Assembly: GCA_025965975.1 (NCBI GenBank)
Contig: JAOPVX010000212.1
Location: forward strand, 1-35,526
Direction: 5' to 3'
Origin: Mycobacterium sp.
GTDB lineage: Bacteria > Actinomycetota > Actinomycetes > Mycobacteriales > Mycobacteriaceae
Length of the DNA: 35,526 nt
The notes under the pieces are model-generated. The model made no database searches. It saw only the letters and a program-made list of their open reading frames with translations, and was not told where the DNA came from. Every line of letters begins with the position of its first letter. Position 1 is the stretch's first letter. Made by a program: the position numbers and the translations under genes. Of the stretch, positions 1-8,298 are shown piece by piece.

Positions 1-1
1 C

Positions 2-175
2 GGCCTTGCTGCCAACGACTGGCCGGGCGCCAACCCGTGGGTGCTCTTCAAACGCGAGGTCACGACCGAGCGTATCGACGAGTCAGGAACTCGATACGCC
101 CACGCCGCGAGCGAAATCGAGCAGCGCGCAATGTATCACGCATGGCGCGACCTCATGGGATCGAAGAAGGACTGA
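2..175 (+). CDS. Rieske ring-hydroxylating dioxygenase alpha subunit, C-terminal fragment (cut by window start)
   Basis: The window opens inside an open frame that ends at TGA 173-175, leaving the last 57 residues. The visible tail (EIEQRAMYHAWRDLMG near the end) resembles the C-termini of large subunits of aromatic-ring-hydroxylating dioxygenases. The next gene, six bases downstream, is a typical beta subunit, which supports the call strongly. The Rieske cluster and mononuclear iron site would lie upstream of the window and cannot be checked. Expected role: the catalytic subunit that cis-dihydroxylates an aromatic ring using electrons from a ferredoxin and reductase, neither of which is visible here. 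The identification rests mainly on context. Confidence 0.7.
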   Translation, partial: GLAANDWPGANPWVLFKREVTTERIDESGTRYAHAASEIEQRAMYHAWRDLMGSKKD

Positions 176-181
176 GGAGAC

Positions 182-700
182 ATGACAGGACGCAACGTAA
201 CTGCCGACATCTCCCTAGATATCGGGTTGGCCGGAGAACTTCTCACTCGTGAAGCCGAACTGTTGGATTCTGGGTGCCTCGACGAGTGGTTGGCCGTAGG
301 GACGGTCGACATGCGGTACCGAGTGCCGAAGCCAACCGCGTTGCTCAACGACCGCATTGACATCATCAACGATCAGCGCGCCGACCTGGTTGAGCGGGTG
401 TGGCGCATCCAGAACAGCGGCTTGAACCACAGCCAGGATCCACCCACGCGTCAGATGCGCTGCGTGACGAACATCCAGGTCGCCCCGACGGAGGATCCGG
501 CGGAATTCGACGTGCGCTGCAACACGCTGCTGTGGCAGATCAGATCCGGCGGGCACGATGCCGGGCAGCCCATTGCCTGCCACCCAATGCGGTGCGAGTA
601 CATCTGGCGGTTCACCGACGACGGGTGGCGAATCTCGTTGAAGGTACTCAATCTGCTGGAATCCGCCGCGACGCTCACGACGCTGACGAGCATTATCTAG
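182..700 (+). CDS. Rieske dioxygenase beta subunit (SnoaL/NTF2-like fold)
   Basis: 172 residues, the normal length for the small subunit of aromatic-ring-hydroxylating dioxygenases. The N-terminus carries the family pattern of a helix followed by LLTREAELLDSGCLDEWL, then a segment on strand-forming residues with RYRVPKPT. Typical late elements include the RCNTLLWQIR stretch and a C-terminal WRISLKVLNLLES. The beta subunit is structural: it packs under the alpha subunit in an alpha3beta3 hexamer and has no cofactor. ATG 182 follows AGGAGA at the end of the alpha gene, with a six-base gap, so the two are surely cotranscribed. The substrate class cannot be read from the beta subunit. Confidence 0.88.
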   Translation: MTGRNVTADISLDIGLAGELLTREAELLDSGCLDEWLAVGTVDMRYRVPKPTALLNDRIDIINDQRADLVERVWRIQNSGLNHSQDPPTRQMRCVTNIQVAPTEDPAEFDVRCNTLLWQIRSGGHDAGQPIACHPMRCEYIWRFTDDGWRISLKVLNLLESAATLTTLTSII

Positions 701-717
701 TTGATACCGGAGCAACC

Positions 718-1026
718 GTGAGTTCAGACATCAGTCAACCGCTCATTGCGCGGAACGAGTTCGCAGCCGCGTCGCTGGAACTGGTCGACCGTGGTTCCTT
801 CTCCTATCTGGTGATCACCGACATGGCCAGCGGCGTGACCATCTCACTCGATGCCTTCGAACTGCAGTCGCTTGCGTGGGCGCGACACGAGCAATTGGCC
901 GAAATCGTCGAGCCGGACAACCGGCTCAAGGCGCCCACTCGGGCGGCTCGGCACCAACCGCGCGACGGGCTGTCCGGCGGCGAAGGCAAACAACGTCAAC
1001 ACGATACTGCGACACCAAGGAGTTAG
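718..1026 (+). CDS. Small dioxygenase-associated protein of unknown function
   Basis: A 102-residue frame from GTG 718, preceded by GGAG at 709-712 with good spacing, and ending at TAG 1024-1026, four bases before the next gene. The core reads NEFAAASLELVDRG, then GVTISLDAFELQSLAW. This resembles a family of about 100-residue actinobacterial proteins that often sit next to Rieske dioxygenase subunits and are sometimes labelled dihydrodiol dehydrogenase. It has no Rossmann motif and is too short to be a dehydrogenase, so that label would be misleading. The C-terminal 40 residues are polar and low in complexity. Its position between the dioxygenase and the BVMO gene suggests a role linked to the dioxygenase, but no function can be stated. 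Confidence 0.65.
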   Translation: MSSDISQPLIARNEFAAASLELVDRGSFSYLVITDMASGVTISLDAFELQSLAWARHEQLAEIVEPDNRLKAPTRAARHQPRDGLSGGEGKQRQHDTATPRS

Positions 1027-1030
1027 GGAC

Positions 1031-2857
1031 ATGACCGAAGTAGACAACGATGCTCCGACCGCCGCCGGGTTGGACGACTTGGGATTCGATCCGGAGGCAT
1101 TGCGGGAGAGGTATCGCCAGGAACGCACCAAGCGCCTTCGCCCGGAAGGTGTCAACCAATATGTCGAAGTGAAGGGCGACTTCAGCAAGTATCTGGACGC
1201 TCCCTACCCAGACCTCGACCCTCATTTCACACGCGCGGCGGTAGACGAAGAGGTCGATGTATTCGTCGGCGGCGGCGGCTTCGCCGGACTTTCGATGGCC
1301 GCTCGCCTTCACAAAGCCGGCTTCGAAAGTATGCGGATCGTCGAAAAGGGCGGTGACTTTGGCGGGGCCTGGTACTGGAACAGATACCCCGGTGCACAGT
1401 GCGACATCGAATCCTACTGCTACTTACCGCTTCTCGAGGATACGGGATACATTCCCAAGGAAAAGTACTCCTACCGTCCGGAGATTTTCGAGCACGTCCA
1501 ACGAATTGCGAAAACGTTCGATCTCTACAGGTACGCGTTGTTGCAGACCGAGATCACCGAGATGCGCTGGCTCGAGGACGAACACCGGTGGCTCGTCGAG
1601 ACGGACCGTGGCGACCGGATCCGCGCAAGGTTCGTCGTACAGACCAACGGAACCCTTGATCGTCCGAAGCTACCGGGGGTGCCTGGCATCGAGACCTTCA
1701 AAGGGCACACGTTCCACACGAGCCGCTGGGATTACGACTACACCGGAGGAGACACCACCGGCGGACTGACCAAACTAGCCGATAAGCGCGTCGCCATTCT
1801 CGGGACCGGAGCCACCGCCGTCCAGTCCATCCCATTCCTCGGACGGCACGCAAAGCATCTCTACGTCGTTCAGCGCACACCCGCGTCGGTCGACGAGCGC
1901 CGCAACGCACCGACCGATGCGGAGTGGGTGAAGTCGCTAAAGCCCGGTTGGCAAAGCGAGCGCCGCCGCAACTTCACTTGCCTGGTCTCGGGTGTGCCAC
2001 AGGACGTGGACCTCGTCAGTGACGGGTGGACGGACGCCGTGCGCAATGTCGGTGGGTTTTGGCAGACTAGCGACCGCGCCGGATCCGTCGAACAGCGCAA
2101 GCGCGCGATGGAGCTCGCAGATTTCAAGAAGATGAACGAGATCCGTGCCCGCATCGAATCGATCGTCGAGGATCCCGTGACGGCCGAGGCTCTCAAGCCG
2201 TGGTACCGCCAATTCTGCAAGCGACCGGCATTCAATGATCACTATCACGAGACCTTCAATCGCCCCAACGTCACGCTCATCGACACCGCAGGTCGGGGCC
2301 TCGACGCGGTGACCGAAAAGGGCTTGATGTTCAACGGCGTCGAGTACGAAGCCGATTGCATCATTTTCGCGACCGGTTTCGAAGTCGGAACGGCATGGGC
2401 GCGCCGCATGGGATTCGAGACGCACGGCCGCGACGGCAAGAAACTGTCCGACGAGTGGAAAGGCGGTCTCCGGTCACTGCATGGCTTCTACTGCCACGAC
2501 TTTCCAAATCTGTTGCACATGGGAGTGAACCAGAATGGGCAGTCATTCTGTGCCACCTACTCACTCGATGAACAGGCGGAGCACATCCTGTCGGTACTCA
2601 AGTACGCGCGTGATCGCAACGCGCGGCTCATCGAGCCGACCGTTGAGTCAGAGAAACGCTGGGTCGAGATAATCCGCGAGAAGTCGAGTGCGTCTAGGGA
2701 GTTCCAAGCACAATGCACGCCCAACTGGCAGAACAGTGAGGGAAGCACAGCACCCGGGCTCAATGACGAAATCTATGGCGGCGGCCCCGTTGAATACTTC
2801 GACTTGCTTCGCGCGTGGTGGGAGGACGACCAAATGGAGGGCCTCAATGTGCTCTGA
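1031..2857 (+). CDS. Baeyer-Villiger monooxygenase, long N-terminal-extended type
   Basis: 608 residues from ATG 1031 (weak upstream AGGGAC). Flavin monooxygenase that would insert oxygen next to a ketone carbonyl, giving an ester or lactone with FAD and NADPH. Seen: an N-terminal extension with the RERYRQERTKRLRPEG pattern (residues about 25-40), a first dinucleotide-binding motif GGGGFAG (80-86), the BVMO fingerprint FxGxxxHxxxWD with F223, G225, H229, W233 and D234, and a second motif GTGATA (258-263). The length and extension resemble the cyclopentadecanone monooxygenase-like group rather than the shorter cyclohexanone type. It lies four bases after the small dioxygenase-associated gene, in one operon. 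A second, related BVMO lies on the other strand at 14637-16481. The substrate is unknown; a cyclic or aryl ketone fits the context. Confidence 0.92.
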   Translation: MTEVDNDAPTAAGLDDLGFDPEALRERYRQERTKRLRPEGVNQYVEVKGDFSKYLDAPYPDLDPHFTRAAVDEEVDVFVGGGGFAGLSMAARLHKAGFESMRIVEKGGDFGGAWYWNRYPGAQCDIESYCYLPLLEDTGYIPKEKYSYRPEIFEHVQRIAKTFDLYRYALLQTEITEMRWLEDEHRWLVETDRGDRIRARFVVQTNGTLDRPKLPGVPGIETFKGHTFHTSRWDYDYTGGDTTGGLTKLADKRVAILGTGATAVQSIPFLGRHAKHLYVVQRTPASVDERRNAPTDAEWVKSLKPGWQSERRRNFTCLVSGVPQDVDLVSDGWTDAVRNVGGFWQTSDRAGSVEQRKRAMELADFKKMNEIRARIESIVEDPVTAEALKPWYRQFCKRPAFNDHYHETFNRPNVTLIDTAGRGLDAVTEKGLMFNGVEYEADCIIFATGFEVGTAWARRMGFETHGRDGKKLSDEWKGGLRSLHGFYCHDFPNLLHMGVNQNGQSFCATYSLDEQAEHILSVLKYARDRNARLIEPTVESEKRWVEIIREKSSASREFQAQCTPNWQNSEGSTAPGLNDEIYGGGPVEYFDLLRAWWEDDQMEGLNVL

Positions 2858-2944
2858 ATCCGGCGCTCTCCCATATCAGTAGGCGCCACGACGGTGTGCG
2901 CTTCGGTCGCGCACGGGGATCAACTCTTGCGACACGGAAGGTAG

Positions 2945-3853
2945 ATGATGATGAACAAGGTCGGTGCGGGCGGCCTGTGCGAGGGCAGGGTCGCCGTCGT
3001 CACGGGCGGCGGCCGCGGTATCGGACGGGAATTCTGTCTGCTTTTGGCGGCCGAGGGTGCCAAGGTCGTTGTCAACGATCTTGGCTCGAGCCCGAGTGGG
3101 GATGGCGCAGATCTGGGCCCCGCACACGACGTGGTGGCCCAGATCAAGGCCGCTGGCGGTGACGCGGTGGCCAATGGTGCCGACGTCAGCGATTGGCGCG
3201 AGGCTCAGGAGATGGTCGACCAGGCCGTCATGTCGTTCGGCCAGCTTGATGTGCTGATCAACAACGCCGGCATTCTTCGCGATCGAATGTTGGTCAATAT
3301 GACCGAGCAGGACTGGGACGCCGTGGTACGGGTCCACCTCAAGGGGACGTTCGTGGCAGCCCACCACGCCGCGCGACACTGGCGGGAGCGAAGCAAGACG
3401 CTGAAGGGGCCCGTCGACGCACGATTGATCAATGTGTCCTCCGCGTCTGGGCTCTACGGAAATGTGGGACAAGCGAATTACGGTGCTGCCAAGATGGGCA
3501 TCGCGGCTCTGACCATCATCACCGCTCGGGAACTCGAACGATACGGGGTGACCGTCAATGCCATTGCGCCGACTGCCGTGACTCGGCTGGTGGCCGGAAT
3601 GGTTGACGACGAGCGCGCGAAATCTCTGGATCCAGCGTGGATAGCGCCGATCGCTGTCTGGCTGGCCAGTGAGCGTTCGGGCGCCGTCACGGGACGCGTT
3701 TTCGAGGCCAGCGGTGAACGGATCGCGATCGCCGAAGGTTGGCACCGCGGACCCAGCACTGCGGCGGTAGCCGATCCGAAGCTCTTGGATTCCGTTGTCG
3801 CCGACCTCGTCTCACGGGCGCGCCCCAACGCCGGACCAACCGGCGAGGAATAG
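2945..3853 (+). CDS. Short-chain dehydrogenase/reductase (hydroxyacyl-CoA dehydrogenase-like)
   Basis: 302 residues. Classical SDR features are visible: TGGGRGIG cofactor loop (20-27), NNAG (106-109), catalytic serine in INVSSASGL (162-170), Tyr179 and Lys183 in YGAAK. The ND pair after strand two (VVVNDLG) and the GPAHDVVAQIKAAGGDA segment resemble the dehydrogenase domain of multifunctional beta-oxidation enzymes, so an NAD-dependent (3R)-hydroxyacyl-CoA dehydrogenase is plausible. Three ATG codons occur in frame at 2945, 2948 and 2951 behind GGAAGG; any could be the true start. It is separated by 87 bases from the BVMO and eight bases from the next gene. The MaoC hydratase at 6963 would supply its (R)-hydroxyacyl substrate if the beta-oxidation reading is right. 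Confidence 0.9.
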   Translation: MMMNKVGAGGLCEGRVAVVTGGGRGIGREFCLLLAAEGAKVVVNDLGSSPSGDGADLGPAHDVVAQIKAAGGDAVANGADVSDWREAQEMVDQAVMSFGQLDVLINNAGILRDRMLVNMTEQDWDAVVRVHLKGTFVAAHHAARHWRERSKTLKGPVDARLINVSSASGLYGNVGQANYGAAKMGIAALTIITARELERYGVTVNAIAPTAVTRLVAGMVDDERAKSLDPAWIAPIAVWLASERSGAVTGRVFEASGERIAIAEGWHRGPSTAAVADPKLLDSVVADLVSRARPNAGPTGEE

Positions 3854-3861
3854 AGGCCGCG

Positions 3862-5427
3862 ATGTTCCTGGCTGATCACGCCCGCCGCGCACCGGACAAG
3901 CCCGCCGCCATCACCGCAGCGGGTCGAGTAGTTACCTACGCGGAACTCGATGCCCGCTCGAACCGCTTGGCACACCTGCTCTATGCGCGCGGACTGCGAC
4001 GCGGCGACCACATCGCCATCTTCATGGAGAACAACATCCGCTTCATGGAATCGGTGTGGGCGGCATTTCGATCCGGTCTATACATCACACCCATCAACCG
4101 CTTCTCGACGGTGAACGAAGCCGCCTACATCGCCACGGATTGTCAGGCGAGAGCGCTTGTCTCGTCTGTTGCGCAAAGTGAGGTTGCCGAGCAGCTGCCA
4201 AGCCTGTTGCCTGACTGCGAGATCCGATTGATGGTCGACGGCATCGTCGACCGCTGGGAGCCCTATGAGCCGGCAATCAGCGAGTACCCATCCACCCCGC
4301 TGCCTCGGGAGTGGATGGGCGCCGCGATGTTCTACAGCTCCGGCACCACCGGTCGGCCCAAGGGAATCATCAATCCATTGTCCGACGCGACGCCGGCCGA
4401 AGGCTTCGCGAAGCGTCAGCGCACCAATCGTTTCGGCTTTGCCAGCGATACCGTCTACCTTTCCCCAGCGCCGATCTATCACTCTGCCCCGTTCTCCTCC
4501 ATCCTGAACGTTCAGGCCGTCGGCGGTACCGCCGTCATCATGGAGAAATTCGACGGCGTTGCGGCGCTCACGCTCATCGACAAGCACCGAGTCACCCATA
4601 GCCAATGGGTACCAACCATGTTCGTGCGAATGCTCGCACTGCCCACCGACCTCAGGACCGCATTCGACTTCTCCTCCCATCGGCTGGCCATCCACGCGGC
4701 AGCACCCTGCCCGATAGACGTCAAGCGGCAAATGATCGAGTGGTGGGGCAACATCATCTACGAGTTCTACTCCGGAACGGAGGGGGCGGGCTTCACCGCG
4801 ATTACGAGCGAGGAGTGGCTCGCGCATCCGGGGTCGGTCGGGCGTGCCGCACCGCGCGCGCTACACATTTGCGACGAGGATGGCCAAGAGCTCCCGGCAG
4901 GGCAGAGCGGCTTGATCTACTTCGAGCAGCCATCACCCTTGTTCGTCTATCACAACGACGACGCCAAGACGCGCGCCAGCCGTCACCCGCGCCATCCGAA
5001 CTGGGTCGGTATGGGCGACATCGGTTACGTCGACGGGGAGGGCTATCTCTATCTGACCGACCGTAAAGAATTCATGATCATCTCGGGCGGGGTGAACATC
5101 TACCCGAAAGCGATTGAGGACGTGCTCATTGCACATCCGATGGTGGCAGATGCGGCTGTCGTCGGCGTGCCCGACGCAGAAATGGGCGAGGCAGTCAAGG
5201 CGATTGTCGAGCCGAGAGCCGGTGTGGCGCACTCCGACGACCTTGCAGCGGAGTTGATCGCCTTCACCCGCGAGCGGGTGGCGCACTACTTGGTACCGCG
5301 GTCAGTCGACTTCATCACGGAGATGCCCCGACTACCAACCGGGAAACTCCACAAATACCGACTGCGGGAACGCTATTGGACCGCGCACGCTCGGGGTTCG
5401 GGTGATGTGGGAGCGCGGCGCTCATGA
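3862..5427 (+). CDS. Acyl-CoA synthetase (ANL adenylate-forming family, FadD-like)
   Basis: 521 residues from ATG 3862, eight bases after the SDR stop. The ATG at 3862 starts MFLADHARRAPDKPA, the usual N-terminus of this family; an open frame extends upstream but overlaps the SDR. Adenylation motifs are all present: P-loop YSSGTTGRPKG (158-168), YEFYSGTEG (300-308), GYLYLTDRKEFMIISGGVN hinge region, and a C-terminal PTGKLHK with the catalytic lysine. It would activate a carboxylic acid to its CoA thioester through an acyl-adenylate. With the neighbouring ALDH making an acid from an aldehyde and the MaoC/DUF35/thiolase set acting on CoA esters, it likely provides the entry step into side-chain degradation. 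Confidence 0.92.
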   Translation: MFLADHARRAPDKPAAITAAGRVVTYAELDARSNRLAHLLYARGLRRGDHIAIFMENNIRFMESVWAAFRSGLYITPINRFSTVNEAAYIATDCQARALVSSVAQSEVAEQLPSLLPDCEIRLMVDGIVDRWEPYEPAISEYPSTPLPREWMGAAMFYSSGTTGRPKGIINPLSDATPAEGFAKRQRTNRFGFASDTVYLSPAPIYHSAPFSSILNVQAVGGTAVIMEKFDGVAALTLIDKHRVTHSQWVPTMFVRMLALPTDLRTAFDFSSHRLAIHAAAPCPIDVKRQMIEWWGNIIYEFYSGTEGAGFTAITSEEWLAHPGSVGRAAPRALHICDEDGQELPAGQSGLIYFEQPSPLFVYHNDDAKTRASRHPRHPNWVGMGDIGYVDGEGYLYLTDRKEFMIISGGVNIYPKAIEDVLIAHPMVADAAVVGVPDAEMGEAVKAIVEPRAGVAHSDDLAAELIAFTRERVAHYLVPRSVDFITEMPRLPTGKLHKYRLRERYWTAHARGSGDVGARRS

Positions 5428-5518
5428 CGTTCACGGCGCGGGAGACTCGGCGACATCAACGATGCGTCGGGTTGGCGAAGCTGCGATCACGACGACGGGG
5501 GAGCGAGGTGGAAGACGA

Positions 5519-6925
5519 GTGACGTCCGACTTCAAGCTGTTGATCGACGGCAAGCTGGTCGACGGTGACCTCACACTCGAGGTGATCAATCCAGCGCGTG
5601 AAGAAGTCTTTGCCACGTGTGCGCGCGCATCGAAAGCGCAGCTGAACGACGCGGTCGCGGCAGCCAAGGCCGCGTTCCCGTCCTGGAGCGCCGCTCCGAC
5701 CAAGGAGCGCAGTCAGGTGCTGCTAGCCATGGCCGACACCATCGAGGCCAACGCCGGGGACCTCTCGCGTCTTCTGACCCAGGAACAGGGGATGCCCCTC
5801 GGATTGGCCGAGATCGATCTGCGGGGTTGCGTGAAGTTCTTCCGGTACTTCGCCGGTCTTGAACTGACCCCAAAGGTGGTGGAGGACTCACCGACTGCCC
5901 GCATCGAGATCCGGCACCGGCCGCTCGGGGTGGTGGGCGCGATAGTTCCGTGGAACTACCCGATGACGTTGATGAGCTTCAAAGTGCCCGCAGCCTTGAT
6001 CGCAGGAAACACCGTCGTTCTCAAACCAGCTCCGACTACCCCGCTCACGACGTTGCGTTTCGCGGCCCTCGTCCAGGAACTGGCGCCGCGGGGGACGCTC
6101 AACGTCATCACCGACGCCAATGATCTGGGCGCCGAGATGGCAAGGCATCCCGACATTCGAAAGATCAGCTTTACCGGATCCACCGCAACCGGCAAGAAGG
6201 TCATGGCGGGCGGGGCCGATACGCTGAAGCGGCTCTCGTTGGAATTGGGCGGCAACGATGCACTGATCGTCTTGGACGACGTTGACCCCAAGGCGGTGGC
6301 ATCGCGAGTATTCGCCGCTGCCATGCAGAACGCCGGGCAGATATGCATCGGAGCAAAACGCGTCTACGTCCACGAGCGCATATACGACGGCATGTGCGCC
6401 GAACTGGCCCGCCTCGCCGGAGCCGCGGTGGTCGGCGACGGGCTTGATGAGCGCACACAGGTCGGCCCCGTGCAGAACAAGCAGCAGTTCGAAAAAGTGC
6501 TGGCCCTCATCGATGCCGGGAAGAAGTCCGGAAGTCTGATCGCCGGCGGCGGACGAAGGGGCAACAAGGGCTACTTCATTGCGCCCACGATCATTCGCGA
6601 CATCACCGATGGCGACGAGCTGGTTGACGAAGAGCAATTCGGACCCGTCATACCAGTGATCAGGTTTTCCGACCCGCAGGACGTGGTGCGGCGGGCCAAC
6701 TCGTCGATGTTCGGGCTCGGCGGCTCGATCTGGTCGAACGACGAGGACCGTGCGTGGGCACTCGCGGAGTCCATGGAAGCCGGAACTGTGTGGGTGAATA
6801 CGCACGGCGAGCTGCGCCCGCACGTGCCATTTGGCGGTTCGGGGTTTTCGGGGATCGGGGTTGAGTTGGGGGAGGAGGGCCTCAAGGAGTTCACCCAGAC
6901 ACAGGTGCTGAATATGAAGAGATAG
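5519..6925 (+). CDS. NAD(P)-dependent aldehyde dehydrogenase
   Basis: 468 residues from GTG 5519, chosen because GAGGTGG precedes it and the protein then starts TSDFKLLIDGKLV as in the family; an upstream ATG at 5402 would overlap the synthetase and add a non-homologous leader. Seen: PWNYP with the oxyanion-hole Asn146, SFTGSTATGKKVM cofactor loop (217-229), general base Glu242 in LELGGND, and nucleophile Cys276 in GQICIG. C-terminal FGGSGFSGIG is typical. It would oxidise an aldehyde to the carboxylate that the adjacent synthetase can activate. There are 91 bases between the synthetase stop and this start, which hold no other recognisable gene. Confidence 0.93.
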   Translation: MTSDFKLLIDGKLVDGDLTLEVINPAREEVFATCARASKAQLNDAVAAAKAAFPSWSAAPTKERSQVLLAMADTIEANAGDLSRLLTQEQGMPLGLAEIDLRGCVKFFRYFAGLELTPKVVEDSPTARIEIRHRPLGVVGAIVPWNYPMTLMSFKVPAALIAGNTVVLKPAPTTPLTTLRFAALVQELAPRGTLNVITDANDLGAEMARHPDIRKISFTGSTATGKKVMAGGADTLKRLSLELGGNDALIVLDDVDPKAVASRVFAAAMQNAGQICIGAKRVYVHERIYDGMCAELARLAGAAVVGDGLDERTQVGPVQNKQQFEKVLALIDAGKKSGSLIAGGGRRGNKGYFIAPTIIRDITDGDELVDEEQFGPVIPVIRFSDPQDVVRRANSSMFGLGGSIWSNDEDRAWALAESMEAGTVWVNTHGELRPHVPFGGSGFSGIGVELGEEGLKEFTQTQVLNMKR

Positions 6926-6962
6926 AGCACGTTGCCATTCTTTTGACCGCTGAGGTGTTTCG

Positions 6963-7904
6963 TTGCCCATTTACTACCCGGACATACTTCATCAAACACT
7001 GCCCGCCCATAAGGTCTCCTACCGGGAACGGGATGTGATGCTCTACGCCCTCAGCATCGGGCTCGGCATCGATCCACTGAACGCACGCGAGTTGCCGTAC
7101 GTCTATGAGGCGGACCTGCAGGTCGTGCCGGCAGCTGTCACCGTGCTGGGAGGGGCCGGCGCCCAAGCTCCGCCAGCACCCGAGGTGCCGGCGGGGATGC
7201 GGCTGAGCACCTTCGACGAGGTCCGTGTCCTGCACGGCGAGCAGGCTGTCGAGCTACACCGGCCGCTGCCACGTTCCGGCGTCTTCACCGTCGAATCGCG
7301 CACGGTGGCGGCCTACGACAAGGGGCCGACAAAGGGTGCCATCATCGTCAAGGAGTCCACCTGGGTCGACGAGAACGGATCCAAGGTCGCGACCCTGACC
7401 AGTTCGGTTTTCGCGCGTGGCGATGGGGGATTCGGAGGGCCTGCGATCAGCGGCCCGCGACCCCATGCGCACCCCGACCGTGTTGCTGACCTCACCGTCG
7501 AGATCCCCACCCGGCCCGATCAGGCACTCCTCTACCGACTCAATGGTGACTACAACTCGCTACATGCCGATCCCGTGCGGGCGACACGGGCGGGATTCGA
7601 ACGGCCGATCCTTCACGGACTGTGCACTTATGGCCTCACGTGCAGGGCGGTGCTGCAATCGATTGCCGATTACGACGCCGACGCCATTCTCAGTCACCAG
7701 GCTCGGTTCGCGGCGCCTGTTTTTCCCGGCGAGACCCTGTGCGTCGATCTTTGGCGAGATGGCCCCGTTGTGTCTTTCGAGGCACGCGTGAACGAACGCG
7801 ACGTGGTCGTCATCCGCAATGGCAAGACCGTACTGCGGTCAGCAGATCTCGGTATTCAGCCGGACATGAATGGAGGTTCCTGGTCACGTGAGAATCCTGC
7901 CTGA
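6963..7904 (+). CDS. MaoC-like enoyl-CoA hydratase (hydratase 2 type, double hotdog)
   Basis: 313 residues from TTG 6963, with GAGGTG about seven bases upstream and no better start nearby. The length fits a double-hotdog hydratase 2, as in the C-terminal part of peroxisomal MFE-2. The catalytic hydratase 2 motif is seen at YRLNGDYNSLHADP with Asp196 and His201, followed by AGFERPILHGLCTYG (210-224), a hallmark of the family. It would hydrate trans-2-enoyl-CoA to (3R)-hydroxyacyl-CoA. The SDR at 2945 could oxidise the product, or the downstream DUF35/thiolase-fold pair could cleave it. Its 3' end overlaps the next gene by 17 bases, indicating coupled translation. Confidence 0.92.
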   Translation: MPIYYPDILHQTLPAHKVSYRERDVMLYALSIGLGIDPLNARELPYVYEADLQVVPAAVTVLGGAGAQAPPAPEVPAGMRLSTFDEVRVLHGEQAVELHRPLPRSGVFTVESRTVAAYDKGPTKGAIIVKESTWVDENGSKVATLTSSVFARGDGGFGGPAISGPRPHAHPDRVADLTVEIPTRPDQALLYRLNGDYNSLHADPVRATRAGFERPILHGLCTYGLTCRAVLQSIADYDADAILSHQARFAAPVFPGETLCVDLWRDGPVVSFEARVNERDVVVIRNGKTVLRSADLGIQPDMNGGSWSRENPA

Positions 7905-8298
7905 ACCCACCCCGGAAACCCTCCATTTCTGGGAGGGATGCCGCATCGGCGAGTTACGGCTCCAGCGGTGCCGGACATGTGAGGAGAGTTACTTCCCGCC
8001 ACGTGAGTTCTGTTCGAAATGCGGCTCGCGCGACGTGGAGGTCTACCACGCCAGCGGGAACGGCGTGCTGTGGTCCTATGTGATCAACCATCGACCTCGA
8101 CCCGACGTGGGATCTGAACCGTATGCCATTGCCGTCGTGAAGTTGGCGGAGGGTCCAACCATGATGACCAATATCGTCGGATGCCCACAAACCCCTGAAG
8201 CCCTCCGACTCGACATGGCGGTCCAGGTCCGCTTCGTCAGGCAAAGCGAGCAGATCACCCTCCCCTTCTTTGCGCCGGTCAGTGGAAAGATCCAATGA
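7888..8298 (+). CDS. DUF35 OB-fold/zinc-ribbon protein (partner of thiolase-fold enzyme)
   Basis: 136 residues from GTG 7888, chosen because GGAGG lies at 7873-7877 and the protein begins with the family-typical PEPTPETLHFWEG; an ATG at 7870 has no ribosome site. The rubredoxin-like zinc ribbon is seen as four cysteines (C28, C31, C42, C45), followed by an OB-fold with WSYVINHRP. DUF35 proteins bind thiolase-fold or Ltp2 aldolase subunits; in steroid side-chain degradation the DUF35 domain of ChsH2 pairs with Ltp2. The downstream gene overlaps by four bases (ATGA), which strongly suggests the two products form a complex. The same partnership also occurs with true thiolases, so the reaction type is not fixed. 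Confidence 0.92.
   Translation: MRILPEPTPETLHFWEGCRIGELRLQRCRTCEESYFPPREFCSKCGSRDVEVYHASGNGVLWSYVINHRPRPDVGSEPYAIAVVKLAEGPTMMTNIVGCPQTPEALRLDMAVQVRFVRQSEQITLPFFAPVSGKIQ

Noticed and set aside
2876-3745. Long minus-strand open frame of 289 codons opposite the SDR
   Set aside because: It mirrors the GC-rich SDR gene, which has full family motifs; the antisense translation has none and no ribosome site.
5888-6970. 360-codon minus-strand open frame opposite the ALDH
   Set aside because: A shadow of a highly conserved ALDH gene; no recognisable domain in the antisense translation.
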